A stretch of 64,000 nt of DNA from positions 1-64,000 of the forward strand of contig JALQPE010002927.1 of assembly GCA_030407315.1 (NCBI GenBank), given 5' to 3'. Below are positions 43,631-54,619 of this stretch, one piece after another. Positions within the stretch are counted from its first letter, which is position 1; each line of letters begins with the position of its first letter. The notes beneath the pieces were generated by a model. It was not told the DNA's origin and did not search any database. It worked only from the letters and a program-made list of their open reading frames with translations. This DNA is from Asparagopsis taxiformis. Lineage: Eukaryota; Rhodophyta; Florideophyceae; Bonnemaisoniales; Bonnemaisoniaceae. The translations under genes and the position numbers were made by a program.

Positions 43631-46600
43631 CTAGACGTCACTTGGCACTCCAATACCGATGGACTCTCTCCATTTGACAAAAAGAATTCTGTCTAATGGC
43701 TTAGTTAATCCATCTGCTAGATTATTTTTGCTTGGAACTTGTTCCAGTTTGATATCACCAGTGGATATGCATTGTTGAATAAACCTATGCCGCACCTCTA
43801 TGTGTTTAGCCTTACGAAGGCCTTTCGAGCTTTCTGCCCAACACTTGGCCGCACAGTTATCAACATAGAGAACTGTAGGTTGATCTCTTATCAGGTTGAT
43901 CTCACTCAAAAAGAGACGAATGTACTTGACATGTTGAGCACAGTTTGACATTGCTATCATTTCCGACTCAGCAGTAGATACAGAGACGTTGTCTTGTTTG
44001 ATGCTAGCCCAGGAGAATGATGTATTGTTGATCATTCCGATCCACCCTGTACGAGATTTTCGCGAAATCTTGTCTCCAGCATAGTCTGCATCGGAGTGGA
44101 ATGATACTGCACATAATTGATTATCCTTTTGAAGTACTAATCCGTGAGTGATAGTGCCGCGCAAGTATCCAAATACACGGGTTAGAGCTTTCATAAGGAA
44201 CTGGGTTGGTTTCTGCGTATACTGAGCCAATATACCAACTGCTGTTGATATATCTGGCCTTGTTCTGTTTGCCAAATATAATAAAGATCCAATCATATTA
44301 CGATACTTGTCTCCCTGGAGGCTCTCCTCCTCCATGTGGTGTTGCAGTTCAGCATAAAATGTGCTTATCATTGGCGTGGAATATTTGGTTACCTGTTCCA
44401 GGCTGTATTGGCGTAGTATCTGTTCAATGTATGCAGATTGGGACAGTAAAACTTGGTTACCGTTTTGTATCACATTCAAACCGAGATACCAGCTGAGTGT
44501 TCCTTCATCAGTTCCTTTGAACTGAATCAAGAAGTCTGCAACTGCCTTGTTCAAGACATTTATATCTGCACAAACGAATAGTATGTCGTCGACATACACG
44601 ATTGTATAAATGTCCACTGTCTCTCCTCCTCCTGATTTAGCTTCACCCTTGAAAATTGCTCCATCACACAGCAACTGCTCGTATGATAGTGAATGTACTA
44701 GTACTTCTCTTAGCTTGCGAAACCATTGTAATGGCGCTTGTCGTAAACCGTATAAAGCCTTTTTTAGGCGATAAACCATGTCTTGACGCAAATGCAAGGG
44801 TAGGTTGTATGGATGATAGACGTATGCGTCTCGGTCCATATCACCATTTAGAAATGCTGCTGTGACATCAACGTGCCGCGTATGCCAATTGTTCTGTATT
44901 GCCAACACCAGAATTAGCCTAATGATATTGAAATCTGCAACTGGGGCGTATACAGAATCATAGTCACGTCCTGGTAGCTGCAAGTTCCCGCCTGCCACAA
45001 TTCTTGCTTTGAATCTGGTAGCGGCACCGTCTTCATTTCGTTTGATCTTGAGTACCACATGTGTAGGTAAAATTTGAGTTTGTGGAATCGGGCATTCGCC
45101 TTTTTTACCTACGCACTGCCAAGTCCCAGCATCTTCTAAATTGTCCAATTCGGATTGAATCGCTTCTATCCACAATTTCACTTCATTATTAGTTGCACTC
45201 ATAGCCTGATTCACAGTTGGTGCATCTGTGGTTGTAATTGGTATTGAGATGAGTGATGTACAGTCCTTGGAATCAACTTCATTTGCAAAGAATGCAAGTC
45301 TCTGCGGTGCTTTGCGTGCTCTTGTAGGTCTTGTCGCTGTTGTTAATTCATTTGTGATTCTGTCATCGTTGTTGACGTTTGACACTGTGTCATTCTCGTC
45401 TTCAGATGAGTTGTCTACATCAAAAGGTGTACAGAAGAATTCTGCAGGGGCATCATTAGTGTCAGATGGTGATAAATATGAATCAGTGTCATCTTGATCT
45501 TCGCTGGAGTCAGATTGATCAAGTCCGGGGAAGGTATCTTCATCAAACGTCACATGTACAGAGTTCACGATCTTTCCAGTTGATGACAATTTAACTGTAT
45601 AGACACCATTGTCATTGCATCCAAGGAAGATTCCTGGCTCAGCCATAGCATGCAATTTAGATTTCGGTTCATGATTGTACACGAATGCAGCGCATCCAAA
45701 CACTCGTATATGATGAATCTGTGGTACGCAATTGGTTAGTTTCTCATAGGGCGAACAACCAATAGATGAGTGTGGTAGTCGATTCTTGACATATGCGACG
45801 TGGTCAAGAGCCCATTCCCAATAACTTGCGTCTAAACCAGACTCCTCCAACACTATTTTAGTTGGATCAAGCAGTGTCCTGTTAGTCCGTTCTGCAAAGG
45901 GGTTATGTTGCGGAGTATGTGGTGTTGTAGTGGTACGCTCTGTTGATTCAATTCGATCATATTCCTTTCCCCCGTCAGTGTGCAGTCTTTCGACACCCTT
46001 TTTGAAATATTGGGTGACATGTGCACACGAGCAGTACATTTCAAACGCATTTGCAGTTTCACTTTTGCTGCGTAGCGCAATGACATGTGTGTACCTCGAG
46101 TATTGATCAATGAAGGTGACAAAGTATTTCCTTCCGCAATGGCTCGCTGGAAGTGGACCGACTAAATCTGAATGAACGATCTCACCAGCATGGTTGACAG
46201 TTTCAAAGTGTGACTTGAATGTCTTCTTTGAGGCCCTTCCTAGTCGACATGGATGACAAACTTTCATACCGCCTTTCATTTCAGGAATGCCATTGAAGTT
46301 GATTGACAGATTTCGTAGTACTCGTTCGTGAGTATGGGCTAATCTTCTATGCCATAATGTCATCTTCTCTTCGTCATTGGCTCCAAATTTTGCTGTCATT
46401 GGTCTTTTGTCTGTGGACATAGCAGTGTAAAGGCCTGTACGTGAATCTCTGCCTGCTATAGTCATGATGTCTGATTCACGGACAGAAAATGTTCGGCCCT
46501 TGATTACAATAGCCTCCTTTGAAGTAAACACGACCACGTTACCTTGGTCGCACAGTTGTCCAACCGAAATTAAGGTGTCATTGAGCCCTTGTACGTGTTG

Positions 46601-47668
46601 CGCGTTTGGGAGCGTGACTTTTCCACACTGCAGTGTACCCTCTCCGATACATTTGGCTCTGCTGTCGCCTGCTGCAAGTGTCACTCTGTTACATGAGCCG
46701 TATCGGTACGTGTCATTTTGCACTTCGCAAGCATCTTTGAAAAGTGTAATTGACGCGCCACTGTCCAGTATTTGGGCTGACATCCCTTTTGATGTATGGG
46801 CAGCAAAGTGTTCCCGCTGGAGTACGGCTGTGCCACCAAATGTTATTCGTTGCTTCTTTTGCTTTTCTTCGACCTTTCCTGATGAACCTGCAGTAAGTCC
46901 TTTTATGTGTTTTAAAGCTTCTGCAGATATTCGGCAATTAGTAGAATCAGGATTGTAGAAGCAACTGGCAGAATTGTGTCCCGTTTTCGAGCAGAACGAG
47001 CATCTCTCGTCTTTCATTGACTGTGTTGCTCGCAATGAACGGAACTTCTTGTGTTCGCTTCTAGTGTATCGAACATGTTTTTCCGGTTTAGTGTTGCAGC
47101 TCGCATCTTTTATACGTTTCCATTCTTGAATGAGGTCGGCTGTCACTGAATCCCATGTCAATTCGTCCACTTCCTTGAGCCGCAATGCTGCCACAGTTGG
47201 TTCGAGGGGAGACTGCTGACCCATACTTGCGAGCAAGAGTGGCCCTTTGTGTGTGTCTGGAATGGAAACATCTGCTCCCATCCTGTCCAATTGGGAGAAC
47301 AGTGATTCGAATTCATCGATGTATTTCGCCATATTATCATTAGGAGAAAATTGCTTAGAGTACACAGTTGTCAATGTTGATATTCGAGTAGTTGCTCGGT
47401 CAGATGCGTATCTTTTGTCTAGTAGTCCAAGCATAGCCATTGGATCATTGTGTTTGGCACTACACACCCTGAAAGGTGCATCGCCTAGTGATGCAGTGAT
47501 TAGTGCGGTGGCCTTGTCCTTTGTGTCTTCTGGGCAGTCTTCTTTGTTCAGCTTGCCCCAGTACCCTTTCCCTTTGAGGGCTATTTCGGCTCTTAGCCGC
47601 CACAGATTGTAGTCGTCTGTACTGCGCCCGTGGAACCGTTGTATTCTTTCCTCTTCCTCTTTTGTCAT
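43631..47668 (-). CDS. Gag-Pol polyprotein of copia element, 1345 residues
   Basis: A single intact frame from an ATG at 47668. The Gag region has DDYNLWRLRAEIAL near residue 15 and a CCHC zinc knuckle (CSFCSKTGHNSASC) near 225. The protease site ILDSGASITLF is near 300, and the pre-integrase motif LWHRRLAHTHERVL is near 430. Integrase core acidic residues lie in HSDLVGPL, LHTDGGKEY and PFAERTNRTL (about 500-620). Reverse transcriptase has HVDVTAAFLNGDM and YVDDILF near 1026. RNase H has SDADYAGDK near 1190 and ends with NNLADGLTKPLD. Fusion of gag and pol in one frame, with integrase before RT, is the Ty1/copia plan. Confidence 0.97.
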   Translation of the reverse strand: MTKEEEERIQRFHGRSTDDYNLWRLRAEIALKGKGYWGKLNKEDCPEDTKDKATALITASLGDAPFRVCSAKHNDPMAMLGLLDKRYASDRATTRISTLTTVYSKQFSPNDNMAKYIDEFESLFSQLDRMGADVSIPDTHKGPLLLASMGQQSPLEPTVAALRLKEVDELTWDSVTADLIQEWKRIKDASCNTKPEKHVRYTRSEHKKFRSLRATQSMKDERCSFCSKTGHNSASCFYNPDSTNCRISAEALKHIKGLTAGSSGKVEEKQKKQRITFGGTAVLQREHFAAHTSKGMSAQILDSGASITLFKDACEVQNDTYRYGSCNRVTLAAGDSRAKCIGEGTLQCGKVTLPNAQHVQGLNDTLISVGQLCDQGNVVVFTSKEAIVIKGRTFSVRESDIMTIAGRDSRTGLYTAMSTDKRPMTAKFGANDEEKMTLWHRRLAHTHERVLRNLSINFNGIPEMKGGMKVCHPCRLGRASKKTFKSHFETVNHAGEIVHSDLVGPLPASHCGRKYFVTFIDQYSRYTHVIALRSKSETANAFEMYCSCAHVTQYFKKGVERLHTDGGKEYDRIESTERTTTTPHTPQHNPFAERTNRTLLDPTKIVLEESGLDASYWEWALDHVAYVKNRLPHSSIGCSPYEKLTNCVPQIHHIRVFGCAAFVYNHEPKSKLHAMAEPGIFLGCNDNGVYTVKLSSTGKIVNSVHVTFDEDTFPGLDQSDSSEDQDDTDSYLSPSDTNDAPAEFFCTPFDVDNSSEDENDTVSNVNNDDRITNELTTATRPTRARKAPQRLAFFANEVDSKDCTSLISIPITTTDAPTVNQAMSATNNEVKLWIEAIQSELDNLEDAGTWQCVGKKGECPIPQTQILPTHVVLKIKRNEDGAATRFKARIVAGGNLQLPGRDYDSVYAPVADFNIIRLILVLAIQNNWHTRHVDVTAAFLNGDMDRDAYVYHPYNLPLHLRQDMVYRLKKALYGLRQAPLQWFRKLREVLVHSLSYEQLLCDGAIFKGEAKSGGGETVDIYTIVYVDDILFVCADINVLNKAVADFLIQFKGTDEGTLSWYLGLNVIQNGNQVLLSQSAYIEQILRQYSLEQVTKYSTPMISTFYAELQHHMEEESLQGDKYRNMIGSLLYLANRTRPDISTAVGILAQYTQKPTQFLMKALTRVFGYLRGTITHGLVLQKDNQLCAVSFHSDADYAGDKISRKSRTGWIGMINNTSFSWASIKQDNVSVSTAESEMIAMSNCAQHVKYIRLFLSEINLIRDQPTVLYVDNCAAKCWAESSKGLRKAKHIEVRHRFIQQCISTGDIKLEQVPSKNNLADGLTKPLDRILFVKWRESIGIGVPSDV

Positions 47669-47784
47669 GACGTCGACAGGAATGTAGAGTTGTGCTTCAA
47701 GGTACTTTCGTCGCTCACCAAATGATCGAAGTTGAAACCCTTTTGTTTGGGTTCAGCTCTAGTGGTTAAATGGAGTGGTCGTCG

Positions 47785-47801
47785 CCACTGGGCCCATAAC
47801 C
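47785..47801 (-). promoter_or_regulatory. Primer-binding site of copia element
   Basis: The minus strand reads GGTTATGGGCCCAGTGG directly after the LTR, complementary to the CUGGGCCCAUAACC anticodon arm of initiator tRNA-Met. Confidence 0.85.
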
Positions 47802-48040
47802 TGTTGATGTGATTATTTTCGATGAATCCTGTCTTTGCTACGTGCTTTCTACTTGTCTATATATATTCTCTAGACATACTCGTAGCTGCATCTGTTACTC
47901 AAATGCAGACCACAAATTAATCTTGTCTGTTTCAATATGCTGCGGACCACATGTTCTAGGTTTTGTAAGCCCACAGCACAAATGCGCTGCAAGCACATAT
48001 AGCTTGAAATGTAGCTTAAATTATTTGAAGATGTCCAACA
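47802..48040 (-). repeat. 5' LTR of intact copia element (239 bp)
   Basis: Same length and sequence as the 3' copy. It is followed at 48041 by the duplication CTTCA and the bestrophin exon. Confidence 0.95.
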
Positions 48041-49025
48041 CTTCATCTGAAAGTAGTCGCTGCTCATCAGATTGATTCGTGCCGAGAAGTTGGTCTCTCA
48101 GAAGCAGTGGAATTTGAATTAAGTGGGCGTACAACCGTTCCTTGTCATTTTCATGCCAAGAACCAGCTCGGTATCCATTCATCGTTTCCATGATGATGGC
48201 CCTCAGCTCCTTTTCAAGGTTCGATATCAGCGATCCCGCGTTCTCGTACCTCCCCATCGCATCCGATGCTCGGAATGAAAGAATCAGGAACAATGCAAAA
48301 CCAATCTCTAGTAGGATGCCATTGTCGATATCTACTGGGCTGCACCATTCACGGCATTTAAGGTTCCTTCGTTCATCATCCCATGCAAACGACAGACCGT
48401 ACGAAATGAACACTGCACCGATAATCCACAATGTAATCAGTACCTGCGATAATAACGGTACCGGCGGCAAATGGTAGAAAATCTTCTGCACTGCCTGCTT
48501 CACCGTCATGTGGGTTGTGTGCCCATTACCAGATCTCTGAGGTTTGGATACTGGCTTCTTGAACCCTTCTCCATATCCACTGCATGCGTGCACATACCCC
48601 TCGGCTCCAGGGCGCGTCTCCTTGTATATTTCATGCACTGTGTTCTTGATCTCCGCACAGAACATGTCGAGAGGAATATCATTTCGGTCAGTGCCGAACG
48701 GGTCTGACAGCTCATTGCCCATCGAGAGTAGCTTGACTACGGAGTACGCAATCGGGGGGAGGTAGAGATACGAGAGGAATCCATTCTCCTGGACAAAGGC
48801 CAACGGGAACAGTGCCAGCCACAAAGCCGCGAAGATGTGGAGATGGAGTGTAAACGAAGGAGAAATGGGAACTGTCCGCATGGTATTGCATGCATTCATC
48901 GAATTCTCAATATCCCTGAAGCGGTCCATCAAAGTAACAAGAGCGTTGTCCAACGGACGCTTTTGGGACAAGAGGGTGTCTTTATCGCATCTGCCTAAAC
49001 CAGCCAGGTAGGCATATACAACACG
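48041..49025 (-). CDS. Bestrophin exon 2, piece c: end of domain 2, most of domain 3
   Basis: It starts with RVVYAYLAGLG after the element D site. Then come TM3/TM4 of domain 2 (HIFAALWLALFPLAFVQENG), the motif DPFGTDRNDIPLDMFCAEI, which is the closest of the five to the family consensus, then TM1 and TM2 of domain 3 (GFALFLILSFRASDAMGRYE). It ends in LLSDE at the copia duplication (48041-48045). Confidence 0.85.
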
Positions 49026-49030
49026 AAGAC

Positions 49031-49358
49031 TGTAGTTAATCGTGGTTTGAGTTTTTGTTGAGGTGGTTTTTCCTGCCTCCTTTACTTCTACTCTCTGCTA
49101 CCTGCGTTTAAATACACTCGATATCTCCCTAGCTATGTTTTCTGTTTCATTGACTATGTCCAATTCCCAGCGATAAACAGCTTGCACCGCCAAAGTTTCC
49201 TAGTTAGCCAGTCAAAAAGAAAAGGTCTTCCATTAATTGTGTAGCATTTGGCTGCGCCAAACGGAGTCTTGAGAGGAAATACAGGAAAGATGATAATGGG
49301 CATAATAGAACCGAATTTGGGATCTCCATTTGAATCGCATTATTTGGAATGCGTGACA
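49031..49358 (-). repeat. 3' LTR of gypsy D (328 bp)
   Basis: On the minus strand TGTCACGCATTCC ... GATTAACTACA. Confidence 0.95.
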
Positions 49359-49380
49359 GCCCCTTCTTTTTGAAGAGCCA

Positions 49381-52300
49381 CTAAGCATTTCGAGCAGCTC
49401 TGACCAGATCTTGGTCTGAATAGCTGTCTAGAAACCTGTCCAGCAACACTGGAATATCCTCGCGCATGATGTCCATTGGCTCCCATGTAGGCTCCTCGTG
49501 GTCAAATCCACGCCACTTGCAGCAAACTTCATAGCGTCCAATTGCTTCATTGAAGCGTAATCCTAGTATCTTAGTGACGGTTTCGTAGTGCGGGCTATTG
49601 TGGTCAATAGAATCCAATAAATCTTGAGTGACGTCCAGCGATGAATCAGCATAGAACTTGAGTCTATTGCAATGAATTGTGTGTAGTTTCTTGGATATCA
49701 TATCTTCCACCTCGTAGGTGTAATCTGATAATGCCCTTGTGATTCTCTGCGGCCCTGTCCATTTGACTCGCAACTTATCTCCATGTTGAGATACAACCTT
49801 AGCTACCAATACGAAATCCCCGACATCAAAGTTGACATCTTGTACATTAGTTTTTTCGTTGTGAGCTTTGATTGAACGTTCCCTATTTCTTGTTCTGCTT
49901 GCTGCAACACTTTTGTGAAACTCCTCCAATGATTGTTGGAGTGACTGCACATTGCATATCTTCTGTGCTTTGACGAAAGATATGCTCTTGGTTTTTGTAG
50001 CACGTGGATTGAGCATCGTTCGCAATGGATTGTCTGCAGGAAGCTGTGTCATTATTGTTATCGGCGCAAGGTTAGCTAGTCCAGTGCGAGGTGTGTGGTT
50101 AATTATGCTTTGAACAAGTGGTAGCACAGATGGCCAATCCTTTTCGCGCATGCGAAACTCAGAAAGAAGAGCTCTCGTTGCCCTTAAGACTTGTTTGCAT
50201 ATAGCCTCAACTGTTCCATTGGCTTGTGGAGTGTATGGGGTTGTAAAATGATGCTGCGCATGTAATGAACGGTTGAGTGCATTCATCAATGTATTTTTAA
50301 AATGCGGACCGCGATCTGAGTTCCATGATAGGACGACACCGAATGTTGTAAACCACTTGAGCAATGTTTGACATGTTGTCAGCGCATCAGCATTCTTGCA
50401 AGGTTCAAGCCAGCTGTACATGGAAGCGTCATCCATGACTATTAGCACGTAGCTGTAACCATCTTTGCTGTCCCCCATGTATAAAAAATCAAAATGAATG
50501 AGCTCGTTCGGTTTGTCTGCATGTAGTGCATGCCCCATTGGCCTTGCTACCTTCTCTCCGCCAATCGTGGATAAGCAATGCAAGCAAGAATTGCAGAACG
50601 CCTTGATGTCCGCCTCGATTGTATTCCATACACAGTAAGACTTGATTGCAAATGTAGTTGCAGCGACTCCGCGATGACCTCCACGACCGCAATGACCCAC
50701 AATGCATATACGCATCTGCAATTGGATGGAATTAGAAGGTATCCAGATTGTCCCAGATTCAGAACGTATCAATCCATCTTGAAGACATCCCATGGGTTCC
50801 TCCCCTTCGTCTAATGCCGCACGCTGCGCGGTGTAAATTTCCTCGTCACTGGGCCAGGTAAAATCAGGATCTAAGTCAGGCGCGACTGGTGCGCGAAATA
50901 ATGCAGAAAGTTGCACGGATTTACCTTCATGCAGGGGCTTACTGCCCCAGCGCGAGAGGAGGTCTGCCCAAACATTATCATCTCCAGCAACATGAGAAAT
51001 AGTGTAGCGAAAAGCAGAAAGTTTCAAAGCCCAACGCTCAACCTTATTGGCTACATGCTTGGTGATGCCTGGTTTTGTCGAGTAGGGATCGAAAATAAAC
51101 GTGAGGTTCTTGTGATCTGTGAATATGTTGAATCCTCTTGGTCGCATGAGAAGGTAGTCTAGGCGTGTGACAGAAGACACAATAGCATATGCTTCTTTCT
51201 CAATTGTAGACCATCGGCTACTAGCACCTCTGAATGAGCCAGATAGAAACGCAAGAGGCTCATGATGCTGTTCAGCAAATTGTATATCCACCTCATTGGT
51301 TGGCACTTGTGTTAAAATCCCTGCCCAATGCTCTTCAGATGCATCTGTAAACAACTGGAAAGCCTTAGAATCATCTGGATGTGCTAGCATCACGGAATTT
51401 GCTAGTGCATTGCGCACAGCCCCAAACGTTTCCTGGTGTTCGTCTGTCCACAACTGTGAATGCAGTTGGAATTGGGATGCTGCTCTCCGGGTACGAGCTC
51501 CGACGGCTTCATAGACCTTTTCCAATACGCGAACAAGAGGAGCAACAAGCTGTGTGAATTGTGGAATAACACTGCGCATCCAATTGGCTGCACAGATGAA
51601 CTGCTGTAAATCAGCTCCAGTCATAGGCGTTTGTAATTGAAGGAGACTTTGAAGTCTGCTGGGATCCATTGTTATGCCACCACTGGATATAATTCGTCCA
51701 CACCATTTAACCTCCGAAAGGAATAAGCGACACTTAGTAGCATGAAGCTTGATTCGTTTTTTCCTGCATATTGTAAACAGTAATCGAAGCTTTAGAATGA
51801 GTAAGTGTGCAGACTTTGCGTACAATAGTAAATCATCCAGCCATTGTATGATGTCATTCTTCATCACTCCTAGAAGCTGCTGTAGCGTACTCTGAAAGAA
51901 GGCTGCAGCATTTGTTTGGCCCTGCAACACTCTGGTTGGAGTGTAAACACCATCACAAGTGATAAAGCTTTGGCATTCCTGTGAATCCTTATCAAGAGCA
52001 AGCTGAAAGTAGCCATGACATAGATCAATTATAGCATAGCATTTCGTACCAGCTAATTGGGCCGTTGCTGATTCAATGTTCGGCATCGGCCAACAGTGTG
52101 GGACAGTCTGCATGTTAACGGGACGAAGGTCGACAGTAAAACGAAATCCTTCTGGACCAGACTTGGGGACAATGAGTGGAGCGCAAGCCCATGCACTCTC
52201 ATTATTAGATTTGACGATACCGAGCCGTATGAATTCATCAATCTTGTTACGCATAAATTCCTGTTGTTGCGGGGTATACCGACGTACTTTGACACGAACT

Positions 52301-54240
52301 GGCTTTGCATCATCTTTCAAACGGATCTTCATAGGGAGAGCTCTGATTGGCGGATCTGTTCCCAGCTTTGTTCGGAATATGTCTGCAAACTCGAACAATA
52401 GAGTGCTGAATTCTTGAACATAGTCCTGTGGTAATCCTTCCCTTACAGCATTGTCAATCATGGCTTGTATATTCGCTTGAACTTCTTCAACACTCTCTTC
52501 ACCAATAATATCTTCTAGCGTTTCGAGTGCAATGCCATCGTCATATAAAGCGTCTGCGGTAATTGCAGTGTGCATACTTTCCGTACTGTTATCACCTTGC
52601 AAATCTTTGGGTCCAATAGTGTGTTCGTCTGCATCTAGGTGCAGTGGCATCTCTGTGACATTTGCCTCATTTGGATATGTCTGTCCGAGAATCATTGCCA
52701 AGTTAGTTGTATGGGGCGGAGCATGACTGTCTGTACGTCTCTGGGAACGACATTCAAAGCCGACATCCGAGAAGTCTGTGTCGTGGTATATACTACGTAC
52801 GGACACAATGTGGGCGTCCAGGTTGAATCCTAGTGACTGCAGTACAGGGCGTGATATAAGAACTTCAGGCATGTTATGATCAAAGACTAGGAATTCCAAA
52901 TTGCGTAGTCGAAACGGGCCCTCAGATGTCATGAGTGTTGTTGACAGTCTTGCCTTTTTGTGTGCATATATCCTTGTGGTGTCACCAGATGTGTCAATAG
53001 CCAATGATACCGGTACTGGATTGGACAATGGGAGCACAGATACAAATACTCCCTGCTCCGCGCATTTGTCAAGGTGATTCTGGCTTAATGCAGAGTGATC
53101 TGCTCCATAATCACCGTTGACGATTACACTCACAGTGTCAGCCAGTTTTGCAAAGTACCTGCCAGTTCCCTGTAATGCTTCACGAGCTTCGGAATCATGA
53201 TTATATGACAAAGAGTTTAGTCTTCCGGATTTAGATCGCTCCGCATAATATTCCTTCAGAAACTTTTCCCTCTCCTTGCTGCTAGTTCTAGGACAATCCC
53301 TTATCATATGCCTTCCATTGCACTTTTCCTTATTGAGGCATAAAGGTAACTGCTTCTTGGATGCATCCTGGCTCTTATCTTCACCTGCGGCAGCTGCGAT
53401 ATTCTTACTACTAGCCGTGCTTACCGTATTTGAACGTTTTGGTAGCGAACAGGGAGATTCAGATAGTGTTGGGGTGTTACGATTAGTTCTAGCTGGAATG
53501 CAAGCGGCTGAGCTATGAAATGATGTATTTTTCAAGGCCTCAGAAGTATTCGCAATCTCTCCAGCTAGTATTTCACCTCTCTGTTGATCCACTGATGCGG
53601 ATCGGACAGGGATGAAGGGGTTACATTGTACAGCTTGCTCAACCACATACTGGTAGAACGAAAGCCAATCAGTTTTCAATGCAGTCTTACACAGGCTCAG
53701 ATCTGCCAGTATCTTACCCTGCAACTCTGCAGGCTTCAGGAGAGCGCATATGTGTGTAGTAGCCACCTGTGGGTTGATTGTTATTAGTGTATCCCAGTGC
53801 CTGCTCCTGAGAAACTTTTTGTATTCCATGAACAGGTTCTTTATACGAAGCTCTGGGTCATCCTCGTATATATTGATTTGCACGTTCGCTATGACAGCCT
53901 GTTCCAAATCATGGGGTGTGATGGAGTCGAGAGAGATGGCAGTCTTCTCTTCCAACCATTTCTTTAGAACGTCCTCATTAAGCTCTTCCACTGTATTGAC
54001 GTCTTTGAATTCCTTGAACTCAACGAGAGACAGCAGCAGGTCGGGGTCGAATGAAGATTTGAGTGAGATAGCAGTAGCTACTCCACCTTGCGCATCAATG
54101 TCGCTAATGCGCTGTAGGTACCGTTGACGTGCTTTCACGAATTCGTCAATGGCTTTGCGACCAAGCTGTCGCAACTCCGGGTGTGTGATAGGGGTGAAAA
54201 GTTGTTGCCCTGTGTGGTGACAGCTGTTTGTAGGTGTCAT
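49381..54240 (-). CDS. Gag-Pol polyprotein of gypsy D, about 1619 residues, with chromodomain
   Basis: Start ATG at 54240; the frame is open a little further up without an ATG. Gag occupies the first 300 residues, with an atypical zinc knuckle CLNKEKCNGRHMIRDC near 307. The protease-like domain has NGDYGADHSALS near 380, with Tyr where Thr or Ser is usual, and ends with EVLISRPVLQSLGF. Reverse transcriptase has FTVDLRPVNMQ and WLDDLLLYAKS near 800. RNase H starts at LFTDASEEHWAG near 965. The integrase zinc-binding region (HCGRGGHRG...CNSCLHC) is near 1183, and the acidic core residues lie in HFDFLYMG, NSDRGPHFKN and NGTVEAICKQ (about 1250-1343). A chromodomain (YEVCCKWRGFDHEEPTWEPM) is near 1580. 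Gag and Pol are fused in one frame. Confidence 0.95.
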   Translation of the reverse strand: MTPTNSCHHTGQQLFTPITHPELRQLGRKAIDEFVKARQRYLQRISDIDAQGGVATAISLKSSFDPDLLLSLVEFKEFKDVNTVEELNEDVLKKWLEEKTAISLDSITPHDLEQAVIANVQINIYEDDPELRIKNLFMEYKKFLRSRHWDTLITINPQVATTHICALLKPAELQGKILADLSLCKTALKTDWLSFYQYVVEQAVQCNPFIPVRSASVDQQRGEILAGEIANTSEALKNTSFHSSAACIPARTNRNTPTLSESPCSLPKRSNTVSTASSKNIAAAAGEDKSQDASKKQLPLCLNKEKCNGRHMIRDCPRTSSKEREKFLKEYYAERSKSGRLNSLSYNHDSEAREALQGTGRYFAKLADTVSVIVNGDYGADHSALSQNHLDKCAEQGVFVSVLPLSNPVPVSLAIDTSGDTTRIYAHKKARLSTTLMTSEGPFRLRNLEFLVFDHNMPEVLISRPVLQSLGFNLDAHIVSVRSIYHDTDFSDVGFECRSQRRTDSHAPPHTTNLAMILGQTYPNEANVTEMPLHLDADEHTIGPKDLQGDNSTESMHTAITADALYDDGIALETLEDIIGEESVEEVQANIQAMIDNAVREGLPQDYVQEFSTLLFEFADIFRTKLGTDPPIRALPMKIRLKDDAKPVRVKVRRYTPQQQEFMRNKIDEFIRLGIVKSNNESAWACAPLIVPKSGPEGFRFTVDLRPVNMQTVPHCWPMPNIESATAQLAGTKCYAIIDLCHGYFQLALDKDSQECQSFITCDGVYTPTRVLQGQTNAAAFFQSTLQQLLGVMKNDIIQWLDDLLLYAKSAHLLILKLRLLFTICRKKRIKLHATKCRLFLSEVKWCGRIISSGGITMDPSRLQSLLQLQTPMTGADLQQFICAANWMRSVIPQFTQLVAPLVRVLEKVYEAVGARTRRAASQFQLHSQLWTDEHQETFGAVRNALANSVMLAHPDDSKAFQLFTDASEEHWAGILTQVPTNEVDIQFAEQHHEPLAFLSGSFRGASSRWSTIEKEAYAIVSSVTRLDYLLMRPRGFNIFTDHKNLTFIFDPYSTKPGITKHVANKVERWALKLSAFRYTISHVAGDDNVWADLLSRWGSKPLHEGKSVQLSALFRAPVAPDLDPDFTWPSDEEIYTAQRAALDEGEEPMGCLQDGLIRSESGTIWIPSNSIQLQMRICIVGHCGRGGHRGVAATTFAIKSYCVWNTIEADIKAFCNSCLHCLSTIGGEKVARPMGHALHADKPNELIHFDFLYMGDSKDGYSYVLIVMDDASMYSWLEPCKNADALTTCQTLLKWFTTFGVVLSWNSDRGPHFKNTLMNALNRSLHAQHHFTTPYTPQANGTVEAICKQVLRATRALLSEFRMREKDWPSVLPLVQSIINHTPRTGLANLAPITIMTQLPADNPLRTMLNPRATKTKSISFVKAQKICNVQSLQQSLEEFHKSVAASRTRNRERSIKAHNEKTNVQDVNFDVGDFVLVAKVVSQHGDKLRVKWTGPQRITRALSDYTYEVEDMISKKLHTIHCNRLKFYADSSLDVTQDLLDSIDHNSPHYETVTKILGLRFNEAIGRYEVCCKWRGFDHEEPTWEPMDIMREDIPVLLDRFLDSYSDQDLVRAARNA

Positions 54241-54291
54241 TTTTGGGCAAAGAAAACTCAGTAAGCCACAATTGGCTTCACTAGTGATCAC

Positions 54292-54619
54292 TGTAGTTAA
54301 TCGTGGTTTGAGTTTTTGTTGAGGTGGTTTTTCCTGCCTCCTTTACTTCTACTCTCTGCTACCTGCGTTTAAATACACTCGATATCTCCCTAGCTATGTT
54401 TTCTGTTTCATTGACTATGTCCAATTCCCAGCGATAAACAGCTTGCACCGCCAAAGTTTCCTAGTTAGCCAGTCAAAAAGAAAAGGTCTTCCATTAATTG
54501 TGTAGCATTTGGCTGCGCCAAACGGAGTCTTGAGAGGAAATACAGGAAAGATGATAATGGGCATAATAGAACCGAATTTGGGATCTCCATTTGAATCGCA
54601 TTATTTGGAATGCGTGACA
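54292..54619 (-). repeat. 5' LTR of gypsy D (328 bp)
   Basis: Followed on the minus strand by GTGATCACTAGTGAAGCC, the start of the leader. Confidence 0.95.

Larger units (their letters stand above)
43371..48040 (-). mobile_element. Ty1/copia retrotransposon, intact, with target duplication CTTCA
   Basis: Two 239-bp LTRs (43371-43609 and 47802-48040) are identical as far as I can read. CTTCA precedes (43366-43370) and follows (48041-48045). The single ORF is intact, with primer-binding site and polypurine tract in place. All signs point to a very recent insertion, into exon 2 of the bestrophin gene. Confidence 0.97.
49031..54619 (-). mobile_element. Ty3/gypsy retrotransposon D, intact, with target duplication AAGAC
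   Basis: LTRs of 328 bp at 49031-49358 and 54292-54619 look identical. AAGAC is at 49026-49030 and again at 54620-54624. One uninterrupted Gag-Pol frame. The polypurine tract (minus strand AAAAAGAAGGGGC) precedes the 3' LTR. It is a recent insertion into bestrophin exon 2, only 141 bp of exon away from element E. Confidence 0.97.
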
